The position numbers and the translations under genes were made by a program. A stretch of 64,000 bases of DNA from Aquiluna sp. (GTDB lineage Bacteria > Actinomycetota > Actinomycetes > Actinomycetales > Microbacteriaceae). Where the stretch lies: NCBI GenBank assembly GCA_021741585.1, contig JAIOXN010000001.1, positions 310,001-374,000 on the forward strand, in the 5' to 3' direction. Below are positions 20,077 through 27,869 of this stretch, in pieces; positions within the stretch are counted from its first letter, which is position 1; each line of letters begins with the position of its first letter. The notes under the pieces are model-generated. The model made no database searches. It saw only the letters and a list, made by a program, of their open reading frames with translations, and was not told where the DNA came from.

Positions 20077-20726
20077 ATCGTGCCGACCTTGGCCAGGACG
20101 TGCCCAAACCTGGTTGAAAGCCTTAGCCACGCACCCGATCGATAGACCGAGACACTGGTCTGTTTTTCTAAGAATCCAAGGCCATAGAGTGCAAAAGCCG
20201 CTCCAGCTGGAATGCCGTTGGTGCCTTCGATAGCACTCCCCCAGACTTCGAATCTCACCTTGTTTGAGATTGATACTCCAATCGATTTCCCAAGCGCTTC
20301 GGCTACCTTTGCAATGCCAGACTCTGCACTGTCCTGAAATACTTTTGAATCAATTTCTCCGATTGAAACCCAACCCTCTTGAGGTGCCGAGACCCCTCCC
20401 CAGGCGGCCTTTTTCACAACAGGAGGAACCGCTAAGTCCAACCTTTGAGAGCCTTCCAATAATGCAATGCGCTCCAGGATGCTGGAGATTTCAAAAGCTG
20501 AATCCAATTCATGCGGACTTGCCAACTGTGCAATACGCATCCCGAGAATCTTCGGGCCAGTGCCCATAATGGCCGAATCAAAAATTGGACTTACTGTGAC
20601 TGTGAGGATGTTCCCATGGGCCCTGAGCCTCACCATTCCAGTTTCGTCAAGTTTTTTCGCTCTAGTCAGAAACGAACCAAGGTCGCGAATGTCGTCAAAG
20701 TCTTGAAAAAGAAGATTGGAAGTCAT
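20073..20726 (-). CDS. Conserved actinobacterial protein of unknown function
   Basis: A soluble 217-residue protein starting MTSNLLFQDFDDIRDLG. It has no signal peptide or membrane helix, and I see no catalytic motif. A long frame extends further upstream, but that part would overlap tesB on the other strand. I chose the ATG at 20726, because TAGTTT ends exactly 7 bases before it, as expected for a leaderless mRNA; AGGAG is present but only 2 bases from the ATG. Similar proteins, as I recall, occur in Microbacteriaceae. It is divergent from tesB across 33 bases and converges on glbO. Confidence 0.7.
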   Translation of the reverse strand: MTSNLLFQDFDDIRDLGSFLTRAKKLDETGMVRLRAHGNILTVTVSPIFDSAIMGTGPKILGMRIAQLASPHELDSAFEISSILERIALLEGSQRLDLAVPPVVKKAAWGGVSAPQEGWVSIGEIDSKVFQDSAESGIAKVAEALGKSIGVSISNKVRFEVWGSAIEGTNGIPAGAAFALYGLGFLEKQTSVSVYRSGAWLRLSTRFGHVLAKVGTI

Positions 20727-20733
20727 CGCTCCT

Positions 20734-20739
20734 AAACTA
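20734..20739 (-). promoter_or_regulatory. Candidate -10 element for leaderless mRNA of the 217-residue protein
   Basis: TAGTTT on the minus strand, then 7 bases and ATG. It lies within the 33-base gap shared with tesB. Confidence 0.4.
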
Positions 20740-20759
20740 GCTAAAGAATTGAGGCAAAA

Positions 20760-21638
20760 ATGCATGAACCAAATATTCCGATTGATCCGGTTGCGGATCT
20801 GGTTGATGTGCTGGATCTGAAGCGAATATCCGAAACTGAGTTTGTTGGTCGAACGCAGTGGATGCCACACGGCAGAGTCTTCGGAGGGCAGGTGCTTTCC
20901 CAAGCACTAACTGCAGCGCAACAAACCGTTCAAGAAGGTAGGAACGTCCATTCCCTTCACTCATATTTTTTGAGGCCAGGAGACGTGAAGAAGGAGATTC
21001 GCTTTTCGGTTGAAGTTTTACGTGATGGCCGCAGTTTTAGCGCCCGAAGGATTCATGCCCTTCAAGACGATGTCCCGATTTTTTCAATGATCGCCTCCTT
21101 CCAAGACCCCGATAGCGGAATCGAACATCAAGACCAAATGCCTCAGGGGGTCCCTAAACCCGAGACTCTTCCTTCGGCGATTGAAATTCTTGGCTCGCTC
21201 GATCATCCAGCAGCCAAGTATTGGTCAAACGCCAGGCCATTTGATATTCGCCACGTTGAAGAGCCGCTGTATCTAAAACCGGCCAACCCAAGGACGTCAA
21301 ATCAGATGATTTGGTTCAAAACCTTGAGTGCGTTGCCAGAGAGCCAAAGACTTCATGAGGCAGCCCTGGCTTATGCATCTGACTATTCGATTCTCGAACC
21401 AATCCTTCGGCAGGCAGGTCTTTTCTGGGCGCACCCAGGACTCTCCTCTGCAAGCTTGGATCACGCGATGTGGTTCCACAGGCCCGCAAAAGCAGACCAG
21501 TGGTTGCTTTACGTGCAAGAATCCCCAAGTTCCCAGGGCGGTCGCGGGCTTTCAATAGGAAAAATCTTTGACCAGCAAGGTTCACTAATTGCAACCATTG
21601 CCCAAGAGGGCATGGTGAGGATTCCAGAAGCTTCCTAG
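20760..21638 (+). CDS. tesB: Acyl-CoA thioesterase II
   Basis: Hydrolyses medium- and long-chain acyl-CoA to free fatty acid and CoA. The 292-residue double-hotdog protein has the family segments GRVFGGQVLSQAL, HSLHSYFLRPGD, SLDHAMWFHRP (with the catalytic aspartate) and GGRGLSIGKIFDQQG. GAGG at 20751-20754 precedes the ATG. Its TAG and the stop of the converging ettA gene share CTAG. Confidence 0.94.
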   Translation: MHEPNIPIDPVADLVDVLDLKRISETEFVGRTQWMPHGRVFGGQVLSQALTAAQQTVQEGRNVHSLHSYFLRPGDVKKEIRFSVEVLRDGRSFSARRIHALQDDVPIFSMIASFQDPDSGIEHQDQMPQGVPKPETLPSAIEILGSLDHPAAKYWSNARPFDIRHVEEPLYLKPANPRTSNQMIWFKTLSALPESQRLHEAALAYASDYSILEPILRQAGLFWAHPGLSSASLDHAMWFHRPAKADQWLLYVQESPSSQGGRGLSIGKIFDQQGSLIATIAQEGMVRIPEAS

Positions 21639-23317
21639 TCGCGAGTCAGGCGGCGGTAGGTTGAGCGGTGAGGCTTTGCTGCCTCTGCACCCAATCTTGA
21701 AATCTTGTTCTCTTCGTAGGACTCGAAGTTACCTTCAAACCAATACCATTGGTCCGGATTTTCATCGGTGCCCTCATAAGCCAGGATGTGAGTTGCAACC
21801 CGGTCCAAGAACCAACGATCGTGGGTGATGACAACGGCGCAACCAGGGAATTCCAGTAGAGCATTCTCCAAAGAAGCCAAAGTCTCAACATCTAGGTCGT
21901 TTGTCGGCTCATCCAAAAGCAACAGGTTTCCACCTTGCTTCAAAGTCAAAGCTAGATTCAAGCGGTTACGCTCACCACCGGAGAGAACTCCAGCTTTCTT
22001 TTGCTGGTCGGCGCCCTTGAAACCGAAGGCAGCAACGTATGCGCGCGATGGCATTTCTACCTGGCCGACCTGCATGTAGTCAAGCCCACCAGAAACTACT
22101 TCCCAGAGTGACTTGTTTGGATCAATGCCCTCGCGGGACTGGTCAACATAGCTAATCGAAACGGTTTCACCGATCTTGAGCTCTCCTGAATCCAGCTCAT
22201 GCAATCCAGTGATGCACTTGAAAAGTGTTGACTTTCCAACACCGTTTGGGCCAATAATTCCCACAATTCCATTTCTAGGAAGAGTGAAGCTTAGGTCTTT
22301 GAACAGCGAACGACCCTCAAAGCCCTTTGCAATCTTTTTGGCCTCGATAACGATGTTTCCAAGGCGTGGCCCAGGTGGAATCTGAATCTCTTCGAAGTCC
22401 AACTTGCGAGTCTTATCGGCTTCGGCTGCCATCTCCTCATACCTAGCAAGACGGGCCTTGGATTTGGTTTGCTTGGCTTTGGGACTTGATCGAACCCACT
22501 CGAGTTCATCTTGCAAGCGCTTTGCTAGCTTGGCGTCCTTCTTGCCTGCAACCTCGAGGCGCTCAGCCTTCTTTTCAAGGTACGTGGAGTAGTTACCCTC
22601 GTATGGATAGGCACGGCCTCTATCTAGCTCAAGAATCCACTCTGCAACATTGTCTAGGAAGTACCTATCGTGAGTAACGGCAAGTACCGCGCCCGGATAC
22701 TTGGCTAGGTGCTGCTCAAGCCAGAGCACGCTCTCGGCATCCAGGTGGTTGGTTGGCTCATCTAGCAGAAGCAAATCTGGCTTCTGGAGAAGCAACTTAC
22801 AAAGTGCAACGCGTCTGCGCTCTCCACCGGATAGGTGGGTAACCATTTCATCCCCTGGTGGGCAACGAAGTGCGTCCATTGCCTGTTCAAGCTGGTTATC
22901 CAAATCCCAACCATCGGCCGCATCGATTGCTTCTTGGAGGGTTCCCATTTCGGCCAGAAGCTTGTCGTAGTCTGCGTTTGGGTCAGCCAGTTCAGCTGAA
23001 ATCTCATTGAATCGATCCAGCTTGCCTTTGAGTTCAGCAACTGCCTCTTCAACGTTTCCTAAAACTGTTTTTTCTTCGTTGAGAGGTGGCTCCTGCATGA
23101 GCATGCCAACCGAATAGCCATCCGCTAAGCGCGCTTCACCATTGGAAGGACTGTCCATGCCGGCCATAATCTTTAGAACTGAAGACTTACCTGCACCGTT
23201 TGGTCCAACCACACCGATTTTCGCTCCGGGGTAGAAGGCCAAAGTGACGTCATCAAGAATCACCTTGTCGCCATGCGCCTTGCGCGCCTTGATCATCTGA
23301 TAAATAAACTCAGCCAC
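21635..23317 (-). CDS. ettA: Energy-dependent translational throttle protein EttA (ABC-F ATPase)
   Basis: Ribosome-binding ABC-F ATPase that gates the first elongation step according to the ATP/ADP ratio. The 560 residues hold two ATPase domains: GPNGAGKS (about 39-46) with LSGGERRRVAL, and GPNGVGKS with LSGGERNRLNLAL. They are joined by a charged helical linker that would contact P-site tRNA. Length and sequence fit EttA and not antibiotic-resistance ABC-F proteins. The start is GTG at 23317, with AAAGGA 6-11 bases upstream. Between it and the upstream ssb paralogue lies a strongly structured leader, which is unusual for this gene. Confidence 0.95.
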   Translation of the reverse strand: MAEFIYQMIKARKAHGDKVILDDVTLAFYPGAKIGVVGPNGAGKSSVLKIMAGMDSPSNGEARLADGYSVGMLMQEPPLNEEKTVLGNVEEAVAELKGKLDRFNEISAELADPNADYDKLLAEMGTLQEAIDAADGWDLDNQLEQAMDALRCPPGDEMVTHLSGGERRRVALCKLLLQKPDLLLLDEPTNHLDAESVLWLEQHLAKYPGAVLAVTHDRYFLDNVAEWILELDRGRAYPYEGNYSTYLEKKAERLEVAGKKDAKLAKRLQDELEWVRSSPKAKQTKSKARLARYEEMAAEADKTRKLDFEEIQIPPGPRLGNIVIEAKKIAKGFEGRSLFKDLSFTLPRNGIVGIIGPNGVGKSTLFKCITGLHELDSGELKIGETVSISYVDQSREGIDPNKSLWEVVSGGLDYMQVGQVEMPSRAYVAAFGFKGADQQKKAGVLSGGERNRLNLALTLKQGGNLLLLDEPTNDLDVETLASLENALLEFPGCAVVITHDRWFLDRVATHILAYEGTDENPDQWYWFEGNFESYEENKISRLGAEAAKPHRSTYRRLTRD

Positions 23318-23343
23318 TTGAAATCCTTTGGATAGAGCGTGGA

Positions 23344-23465
23344 AAATCCCTCTTCGCCACTTGCTTCGGATAGTTTATCCGACCAATTTGGGGCCAATGC
23401 CCACCTAATGCTTGCGACGAAGAGGGATTTGGGTGAGCCTGAACGCTTGGGGGATATTCAGGCTC
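23344..23465 (-). ncRNA. Structured RNA element between the ssb paralogue and ettA (leader or small RNA)
   Basis: The 156-base gap folds almost completely. A 13-bp perfect stem (23344-23356 with 23418-23430) encloses a 7-bp hairpin with a 3-base loop (23366-23372 with 23376-23382) and a GGGC/GCCC hairpin (23391-23394 with 23399-23402). Beside it is a 9-bp perfect hairpin with a 13-base loop (23435-23443 with 23457-23465). On the minus strand it would be the ettA leader, ending 26 bases before the GTG. Neither strand has a good U-run, though the minus strand has UUUU after the long stem, so a simple terminator is not the obvious reading. It matches no RNA family I recognise. The strand is inferred from the flanking genes. 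Confidence 0.6.
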
Positions 23466-23473
23466 GCGGTTGC

Positions 23474-23902
23474 CTAAGCAGGCTGTAGCTCGGCATCCGA
23501 TTCTTCAAACTCTTCTTCGTCGTCGTCAATCTCCACAATTGGTTTTGAGATAACTCGCTCAAAAACGCTTGTACCGAAGGTTAGGTCGTGACCAAGAGAC
23601 TCGGCCTCGATTTCAATTGTGGTTCCTGTTCGCTCGCCGTTATCCCAATCGCGGACCTTGATTCTCCCGTTCACGACAATCCGATCCCCTTTGTTTATCG
23701 AGAGAGCCGTGTTACTTGCAAGCTGCCTAAAGGCGGAGACTGTGAACCAGTTTGTCTCTGCATCGATCCAGCTGTTTGTTTCGCGGTCGAAGCGGCGCTG
23801 AGTGGATGCAAGCCGGAAACTTGTGACCGAGAGCCCGTCTTTGGTTATGACATTTCGTGGGCTAGTTGCAACTAGCCCGCTTACCGATAATTGATCTGAC
23901 AT
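23474..23902 (-). CDS. ssb: Single-stranded DNA-binding protein paralogue
   Basis: A 142-residue protein with an N-terminal OB fold (about residues 1-105) and an acidic tail. The tail ends DAELQPA and lacks the DDIPF-type tip by which housekeeping SSB recruits partner proteins, so this is more likely the second actinobacterial SSB (the SsbB/Rv2478c type, also next to ettA in M. tuberculosis as I recall). That assignment is inference. The ATG at 23902 has GAAAGG a few bases upstream. Confidence 0.86.
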   Translation of the reverse strand: MSDQLSVSGLVATSPRNVITKDGLSVTSFRLASTQRRFDRETNSWIDAETNWFTVSAFRQLASNTALSINKGDRIVVNGRIKVRDWDNGERTGTTIEIEAESLGHDLTFGTSVFERVISKPIVEIDDDEEEFEESDAELQPA

Positions 23903-24003
23903 TTTTGCCTTTCTGAGATTTGGTTCACTCAGTGTTGCAAGGCAGAATTCGGTGCAAAAGCCCTTTTGGAAATCTGTGGATAACTATCTGCAGATACTCG
24001 CTG

Positions 24004-24525
24004 TTAGCGAAGAAGGTGCGTGAATTTGGCCCTAACTTTTGCAACCTTATGTGCAACTACAGCCACGCAATATCCCTGATTTGGGTTCTTGGCAAAAAAG
24101 TCTTGGTGATACTCCTCAGCTTCAAAAAATGGGCCAAGTGGTTCAAGCGTTGTGACAATCTTGTCCCCCCAGATTTCCTTGGCACGCTCGATGCTCTGAG
24201 AAAAGAATTCTTCCTGTTCAGCTGAATCAAAGAACATTGCCGAGCGATATTGTGTACCAACGTCGCCGCCTTGGCGATTGAGTTGAGTTGGATCGTGCAG
24301 GGTAAAGAAAATGTCCAGGATTGCCTCAGTAGAGATGACTGCTTCATCGAACTCAATGCTGACAACTTCTGCGTGATCTGTGTTGCCGTCGCAGACCTGC
24401 TCATAGGTTGGGTTGGCAATCTTGCCACCGGTGTAGCCACAAGTGACATCTTGAATTCCCTTGAATTGCGAATAAGCGGAATCTAGGCACCAGAAACAAC
24501 CGCCGGCTAATACAAATTTGGTCAT
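24004..24525 (-). CDS. msrA: Peptide methionine sulfoxide reductase A
   Basis: Reduces methionine-S-sulfoxide in damaged proteins. The 173-residue product has the GGCFWC active site (Cys10 nucleophile), GYTGGKIANPTYEQVCDG, and a C-terminal NQGYC whose cysteine can resolve the disulfide. It is about 100 bases from the ssb paralogue and divergent from the eamA gene. Confidence 0.95.
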   Translation of the reverse strand: MTKFVLAGGCFWCLDSAYSQFKGIQDVTCGYTGGKIANPTYEQVCDGNTDHAEVVSIEFDEAVISTEAILDIFFTLHDPTQLNRQGGDVGTQYRSAMFFDSAEQEEFFSQSIERAKEIWGDKIVTTLEPLGPFFEAEEYHQDFFAKNPNQGYCVAVVAHKVAKVRAKFTHLLR

Positions 24526-24599
24526 GTGAACCTAAACTTTCTATCGATTGCTTCTGTTCCCATTTCGGCAACAAAGCGATTCGGATAGGAAAATCCTAA

Positions 24600-25538
24600 G
24601 TGACCCAGAAACACCCGACTCTCGGAGTCTTTTTTGCCCTCACGGCAGCGCTGCTATTTGGGCTCAACGCATCAACCACCAAAGTAATAATCCAAACCGG
24701 GATGAGCCCGGAGCAAGTTGTCTTTGTTAGGTCTCTGTCTGCATTCACCTTGGCGCTGCTGTGGGCGCTTTTCGCAAATCGTAAATCCCTCAAGATTCCG
24801 GGCAAACTAATCCCGAGAATCATTCTCCTTGGAGTGGTTGGTGTTGGCATGTTGCAGTGGACCTATTCACTTGCGGTAGTAAAGCTCCCGGTTGGAATTG
24901 CACTATTGATTGAGTACACCGCTGTGCTGTGGGTGCCGATAATCGCCCTGGTTTTCTTCAAGGAAAAGGTAAACCGAAAAATTTGGATTGGCGCCGCTCT
25001 AGTACTTGGCGGTCTAGCCGTGGTTGCTCAGATTTGGGACACAGAGCTCGATCCAGTTGGAATCCTTTTTGGGCTTGCCGCAGCAGCCTCACTTACGACC
25101 TACTTCATCACCGGTGAGCGCGTTCAAAGAATCCTGCCGACGAATGTGACCATGGTTTACGGCATGGGAATTGCAACCCTGTTCTTTTTGCCTTTCTCGA
25201 ATTGGTCGACATTTGATTTCTCAAGGCTTACAGGTTCAATTGACCTCTCTGGGAACCTGGCCGGCACACAAGCGCCGTTGTGGCTGATGCTGATTTGGCT
25301 AGGAGTAATGGGGAGCTTTTTGCCGATGGCCTTTAGCTACCTGGCACTGCGTCACCTCAGCGCCACCATCGTGGGAATAATCGCCACCAGTGAAACTGTT
25401 CTTGCCTTTGCCTTCGCTTTATTGTGGCTTGGAGAGGTGATTTCACTAACCCAAGCCCTCGGGGGTATCGTGGTTGTATTGGGCATCCTGATTGCGCAAA
25501 CAGCCAGGAAGCAAAAAATATTGAAAGTAGTTGAATAA
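24600..25538 (+). CDS. EamA/DMT-family transporter
   Basis: A 312-residue protein with ten predicted membrane helices in two repeats of the EamA type (ALTAALLFGLNASTTK; SYLALRHLSATIVGIIATSE). The family includes exporters of amino acids and metabolites; the substrate cannot be read from the sequence. The start is GTG at 24600, with AGGA about 9 bases upstream. It ends 3 bases before the thioredoxin gene, so the two are one operon. Confidence 0.86.
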   Translation: MTQKHPTLGVFFALTAALLFGLNASTTKVIIQTGMSPEQVVFVRSLSAFTLALLWALFANRKSLKIPGKLIPRIILLGVVGVGMLQWTYSLAVVKLPVGIALLIEYTAVLWVPIIALVFFKEKVNRKIWIGAALVLGGLAVVAQIWDTELDPVGILFGLAAAASLTTYFITGERVQRILPTNVTMVYGMGIATLFFLPFSNWSTFDFSRLTGSIDLSGNLAGTQAPLWLMLIWLGVMGSFLPMAFSYLALRHLSATIVGIIATSETVLAFAFALLWLGEVISLTQALGGIVVVLGILIAQTARKQKILKVVE

Positions 25539-25541
25539 CTC

Positions 25542-25913
25542 ATGGCGACAGTTGACCTCACCCTAGAAACATTTGAAACCACCATCAACCAAGGCGGTAT
25601 CACCCTTGTTGATTTTTGGGCAGAGTGGTGTGGTCCGTGCAAGATGTTTGGACCAATCTTTGAGAAGGCTTCTGAGTCTCACCCTGACGTCAAGTTCGCC
25701 AAGGTTGATACCGAAGCAAACCAAGAACTCAGTGGCATGGCAGGAATCTCATCCATTCCAACTCTGATGATCTTCCGCGATGGAATCTTGCTTTTCAACC
25801 AAGCTGGTGCTCTACCAGCTCCAGCTCTTGAAGACATCATTGGCAAGGTCAAAGAACTAGACATGGACGCAGTCCGCGCCGAGATTGCCAAACAAGACTC
25901 CCCTGAGGCTTGA
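25542..25913 (+). CDS. Thioredoxin
   Basis: A 123-residue thioredoxin-fold protein with the redox motif WCGPC (Cys30, Cys33) and the cis-proline in SSIPTLMIF. It has an extra C-terminal helix of about 15 residues compared with a minimal thioredoxin. There is no signal peptide, so it acts in the cytoplasm. It sits between eamA and a small membrane protein gene in an apparent operon. Confidence 0.92.
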   Translation: MATVDLTLETFETTINQGGITLVDFWAEWCGPCKMFGPIFEKASESHPDVKFAKVDTEANQELSGMAGISSIPTLMIFRDGILLFNQAGALPAPALEDIIGKVKELDMDAVRAEIAKQDSPEA

Positions 25914-26140
25914 GAAACAATTCACTAGCAATGCTGGCGACCATCGCCGGCATAGGAATCCTGGCCTGGTGGGTCGGCTTTTTTGATCCAGAAACCTGCG
26001 TCCCTGAGGCTCAACAGGCTGGTTGGACCTCTTGCGAAACAATTGCCCGGGAGAGAACCATCGCACTCTGGGTGCTAGTTTCGGTCACGATTCTTGGAGC
26101 TGTTATAACTCTGATTCGCAGGCCCAAGAAAAAACGCTAG
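25910..26140 (+). CDS. Small two-helix membrane protein of unknown function
   Basis: A 76-residue protein with two hydrophobic segments (about residues 6-25 and 50-68) joined by a loop with two cysteines, and a basic C-terminus RRPKKKR. The start is uncertain: TTG at 25910 overlaps the thioredoxin TGA, which would couple translation, while an ATG lies 7 codons further on. The two cysteines and the thioredoxin neighbour suggest redox chemistry, but this is only context. Its stop shares CTAG with the converging ald gene. Confidence 0.6.
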   Translation: MRNNSLAMLATIAGIGILAWWVGFFDPETCVPEAQQAGWTSCETIARERTIALWVLVSVTILGAVITLIRRPKKKR

Positions 26141-27252
26141 AGCAGCGAACCGGTCTCAACCAAATCAAGTTCTGGGAAAGCTAACTTGAGTGCTTGGTGA
26201 GTGATCTTTCCCTCGTGTGCGTTTAGGCCCAGAGCCAGTGCTGCATCGTCCTGAAGCGCCTTCTTCCAACCCTTTGACGCCAAAGCAACCACATAAGGAA
26301 GCGTGGCGTTTGTTAGCGCAATGGTTGAAGTTGCAGGAACTGCCCCTGGCATGTTTGCCACGCAGTAATAAAGAGTGTCGTGAACCTCAAAGGTCGGGTC
26401 ATCGTGAGTAGTTGGGCGAGAGTTCTCGAAGCAACCACCCTGGTCAATTGCGATATCAACCAGAACAGCACCCTTTTTCATGGATTTAACCATTTGGTCG
26501 GTGACCAACTTGGGCGCCTTCTCCCCCGGGATAAGAACAGAGCCAATAACCAAATCAGCGGTCTTTAGCTGTGCAGCAATCTCGAAAGAGTTTGAGGCCC
26601 TGGTGTGGATTTGTGATGAGAAGCGAGCATCCAGCTCTCGCAACCTAGGCAGAGAATTGTCAATGATCGTGACATCAGCACCCATTCCATGAGCTACCAG
26701 TGCTGCCTCGGTTCCAGCTGCACCGCCGCCGATAACTACGACCTTCGCTTTCGGGGTACCTGGGACACCTCCCATAAGGATTCCCGAGCCACCTTGAGTT
26801 TTCATTAGTTGGTATGCACCGATCTGAGCGGAGAGTCTGCCGGCAACTTCGCTCATAGGCTGCAATAACGGCAACTGGCGGTTTTGAAGTTGAACAGTCT
26901 CATAAGCGATTGCAGTTACACCTGAATTCAAAATTGCATCAGTGCAAACCCTCGATGCCGCTAGGTGCAAATAAGTGAAGAGAACTTGGCCCTTGCGCAT
27001 TAAAGGATATTCCTGAGAGATTGGCTCCTTGACCTTGACGATCATTTCTGCCTTTGCCCAAATCTCGTCAGCGGAGTCCAAAATGCTCGCACCGGCGGAA
27101 ACGTAGTCCTGGTCGCTGAAGGTAGAGCCGATTCCTGCACCCTGCTCGATAATTACTTGATGTCCGCGGGAAACCAGCTCGTGAACCCCGGCAGGGGTCA
27201 TGGCAACGCGATTCTCATTATTTTTGATTTCTTTTGGGACACCGATAAGCAT
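26137..27252 (-). CDS. ald: Alanine dehydrogenase
   Basis: NAD-dependent interconversion of L-alanine and pyruvate plus ammonia. The product is 371 residues when started at the second ATG (27252). AAAGG lies 6 bases before that ATG but abuts the first one (27258), and the second start puts the catalytic Lys75 and His96 at the numbering of the M. tuberculosis enzyme. The nucleotide-binding region [13 protein letters not shown] is intact. It is divergent from an Lrp/AsnC regulator, as ald and aldR are in mycobacteria, so alanine-responsive control is likely. Confidence 0.94.
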   Translation of the reverse strand: MLIGVPKEIKNNENRVAMTPAGVHELVSRGHQVIIEQGAGIGSTFSDQDYVSAGASILDSADEIWAKAEMIVKVKEPISQEYPLMRKGQVLFTYLHLAASRVCTDAILNSGVTAIAYETVQLQNRQLPLLQPMSEVAGRLSAQIGAYQLMKTQGGSGILMGGVPGTPKAKVVVIGGGAAGTEAALVAHGMGADVTIIDNSLPRLRELDARFSSQIHTRASNSFEIAAQLKTADLVIGSVLIPGEKAPKLVTDQMVKSMKKGAVLVDIAIDQGGCFENSRPTTHDDPTFEVHDTLYYCVANMPGAVPATSTIALTNATLPYVVALASKGWKKALQDDAALALGLNAHEGKITHQALKLAFPELDLVETGSLL

Positions 27253-27283
27253 TTTCATCCTTTGGATAATTTCTTAGATTTTC

Positions 27284-27296
27284 CCGAATAATTCGG
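27284..27296. promoter_or_regulatory. 13-bp palindrome in the ald/Lrp gap, candidate regulator site
   Basis: CCGAAT-A-ATTCGG is perfect, with partly matching T- and A-rich flanks. It lies between the divergent ald and Lrp/AsnC genes, where an AldR-type regulator would bind. Lrp family sites are often AT-rich dyads of about this size. No binding data are implied. Confidence 0.4.
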
Positions 27297-27361
27297 AAAA
27301 TTAGTTTGAATTTGATTTTTATGCGTATATTTCTCTTTATCCTGCACAATTAACGCAAAGT

Positions 27362-27367
27362 TAGGTT
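27362..27367 (+). promoter_or_regulatory. Candidate -10 element for leaderless Lrp-gene mRNA
   Basis: TAGGTT, then 6 bases and the ATG of the regulator gene. No Shine-Dalgarno sequence precedes this ATG. Confidence 0.45.
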
Positions 27368-27373
27368 CAAATT

Positions 27374-27856
27374 ATGGAGCAGCCGAAGAATATTCAGGAC
27401 TACCCAGAGCTTGATTCGATTGATTTGGCGATTCTTCGAGAAATGAATAAAAACGGCCGAATTTCGAATGCCGATTTGGCAGAGAAGATTGGCCTTGCGC
27501 CATCAACCTGCCTTGGCAGAGTGAAAGCCCTAATTGCAGCCAAGGTCATTACCGGATTCAGCGCGGAAATTGCACCCCAAGCCCTTGGCTTCGAACTTGA
27601 GGCTCTCATTTCAGTAACACTCCGCGCTGGGGCTCGAGCCAATCTGGCGAGTTTCCAAGAGCAAATGCGGAAGCACCCATCGGTTGTGCAGGTGTTCTTT
27701 CTTGGAGGAACCGAGGATTTCATCGTTCACGTTGCGGTTCGAAACTCCGACGAAATCCGAGAGTTTGTCCTCGAACAACTGAGCAACAATGCATCCGTTG
27801 CGAACACCCGAACAAATATTGTTTTCGATCACTTTCATAAGGGACCTATAGCGTAG
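27374..27856 (+). CDS. Lrp/AsnC-family transcriptional regulator (AldR-like)
   Basis: A 160-residue regulator with an N-terminal winged helix-turn-helix (about residues 15-65, containing ISNADLAEKIGLAPSTCLGRVKAL) and a C-terminal RAM ligand-binding domain. Its divergent position next to ald is the main reason to think it senses alanine or a related amino acid and controls ald, as AldR does in M. tuberculosis. The PLP decarboxylase gene starts 13 bases after its stop, so it might also control that run. Confidence 0.9.
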   Translation: MEQPKNIQDYPELDSIDLAILREMNKNGRISNADLAEKIGLAPSTCLGRVKALIAAKVITGFSAEIAPQALGFELEALISVTLRAGARANLASFQEQMRKHPSVVQVFFLGGTEDFIVHVAVRNSDEIREFVLEQLSNNASVANTRTNIVFDHFHKGPIA

Positions 27857-27857
27857 T

Positions 27858-27863
27858 TAGACT
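27858..27863 (+). promoter_or_regulatory. Candidate -10 element for leaderless PLP-decarboxylase mRNA
   Basis: TAGACT, directly after the Lrp-gene stop, followed by 6 bases and GTG at 27870. It supports that GTG over the TTG at 27864. Confidence 0.4.
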
Positions 27864-27869
27864 TTGGCG

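Noticed and set aside
23344-23430. Simple intrinsic terminator for the ssb paralogue
   Set aside because: The 13-bp stem has a 61-base interior with its own hairpins and only four U after it, unlike the clean terminator at 53643-53672.
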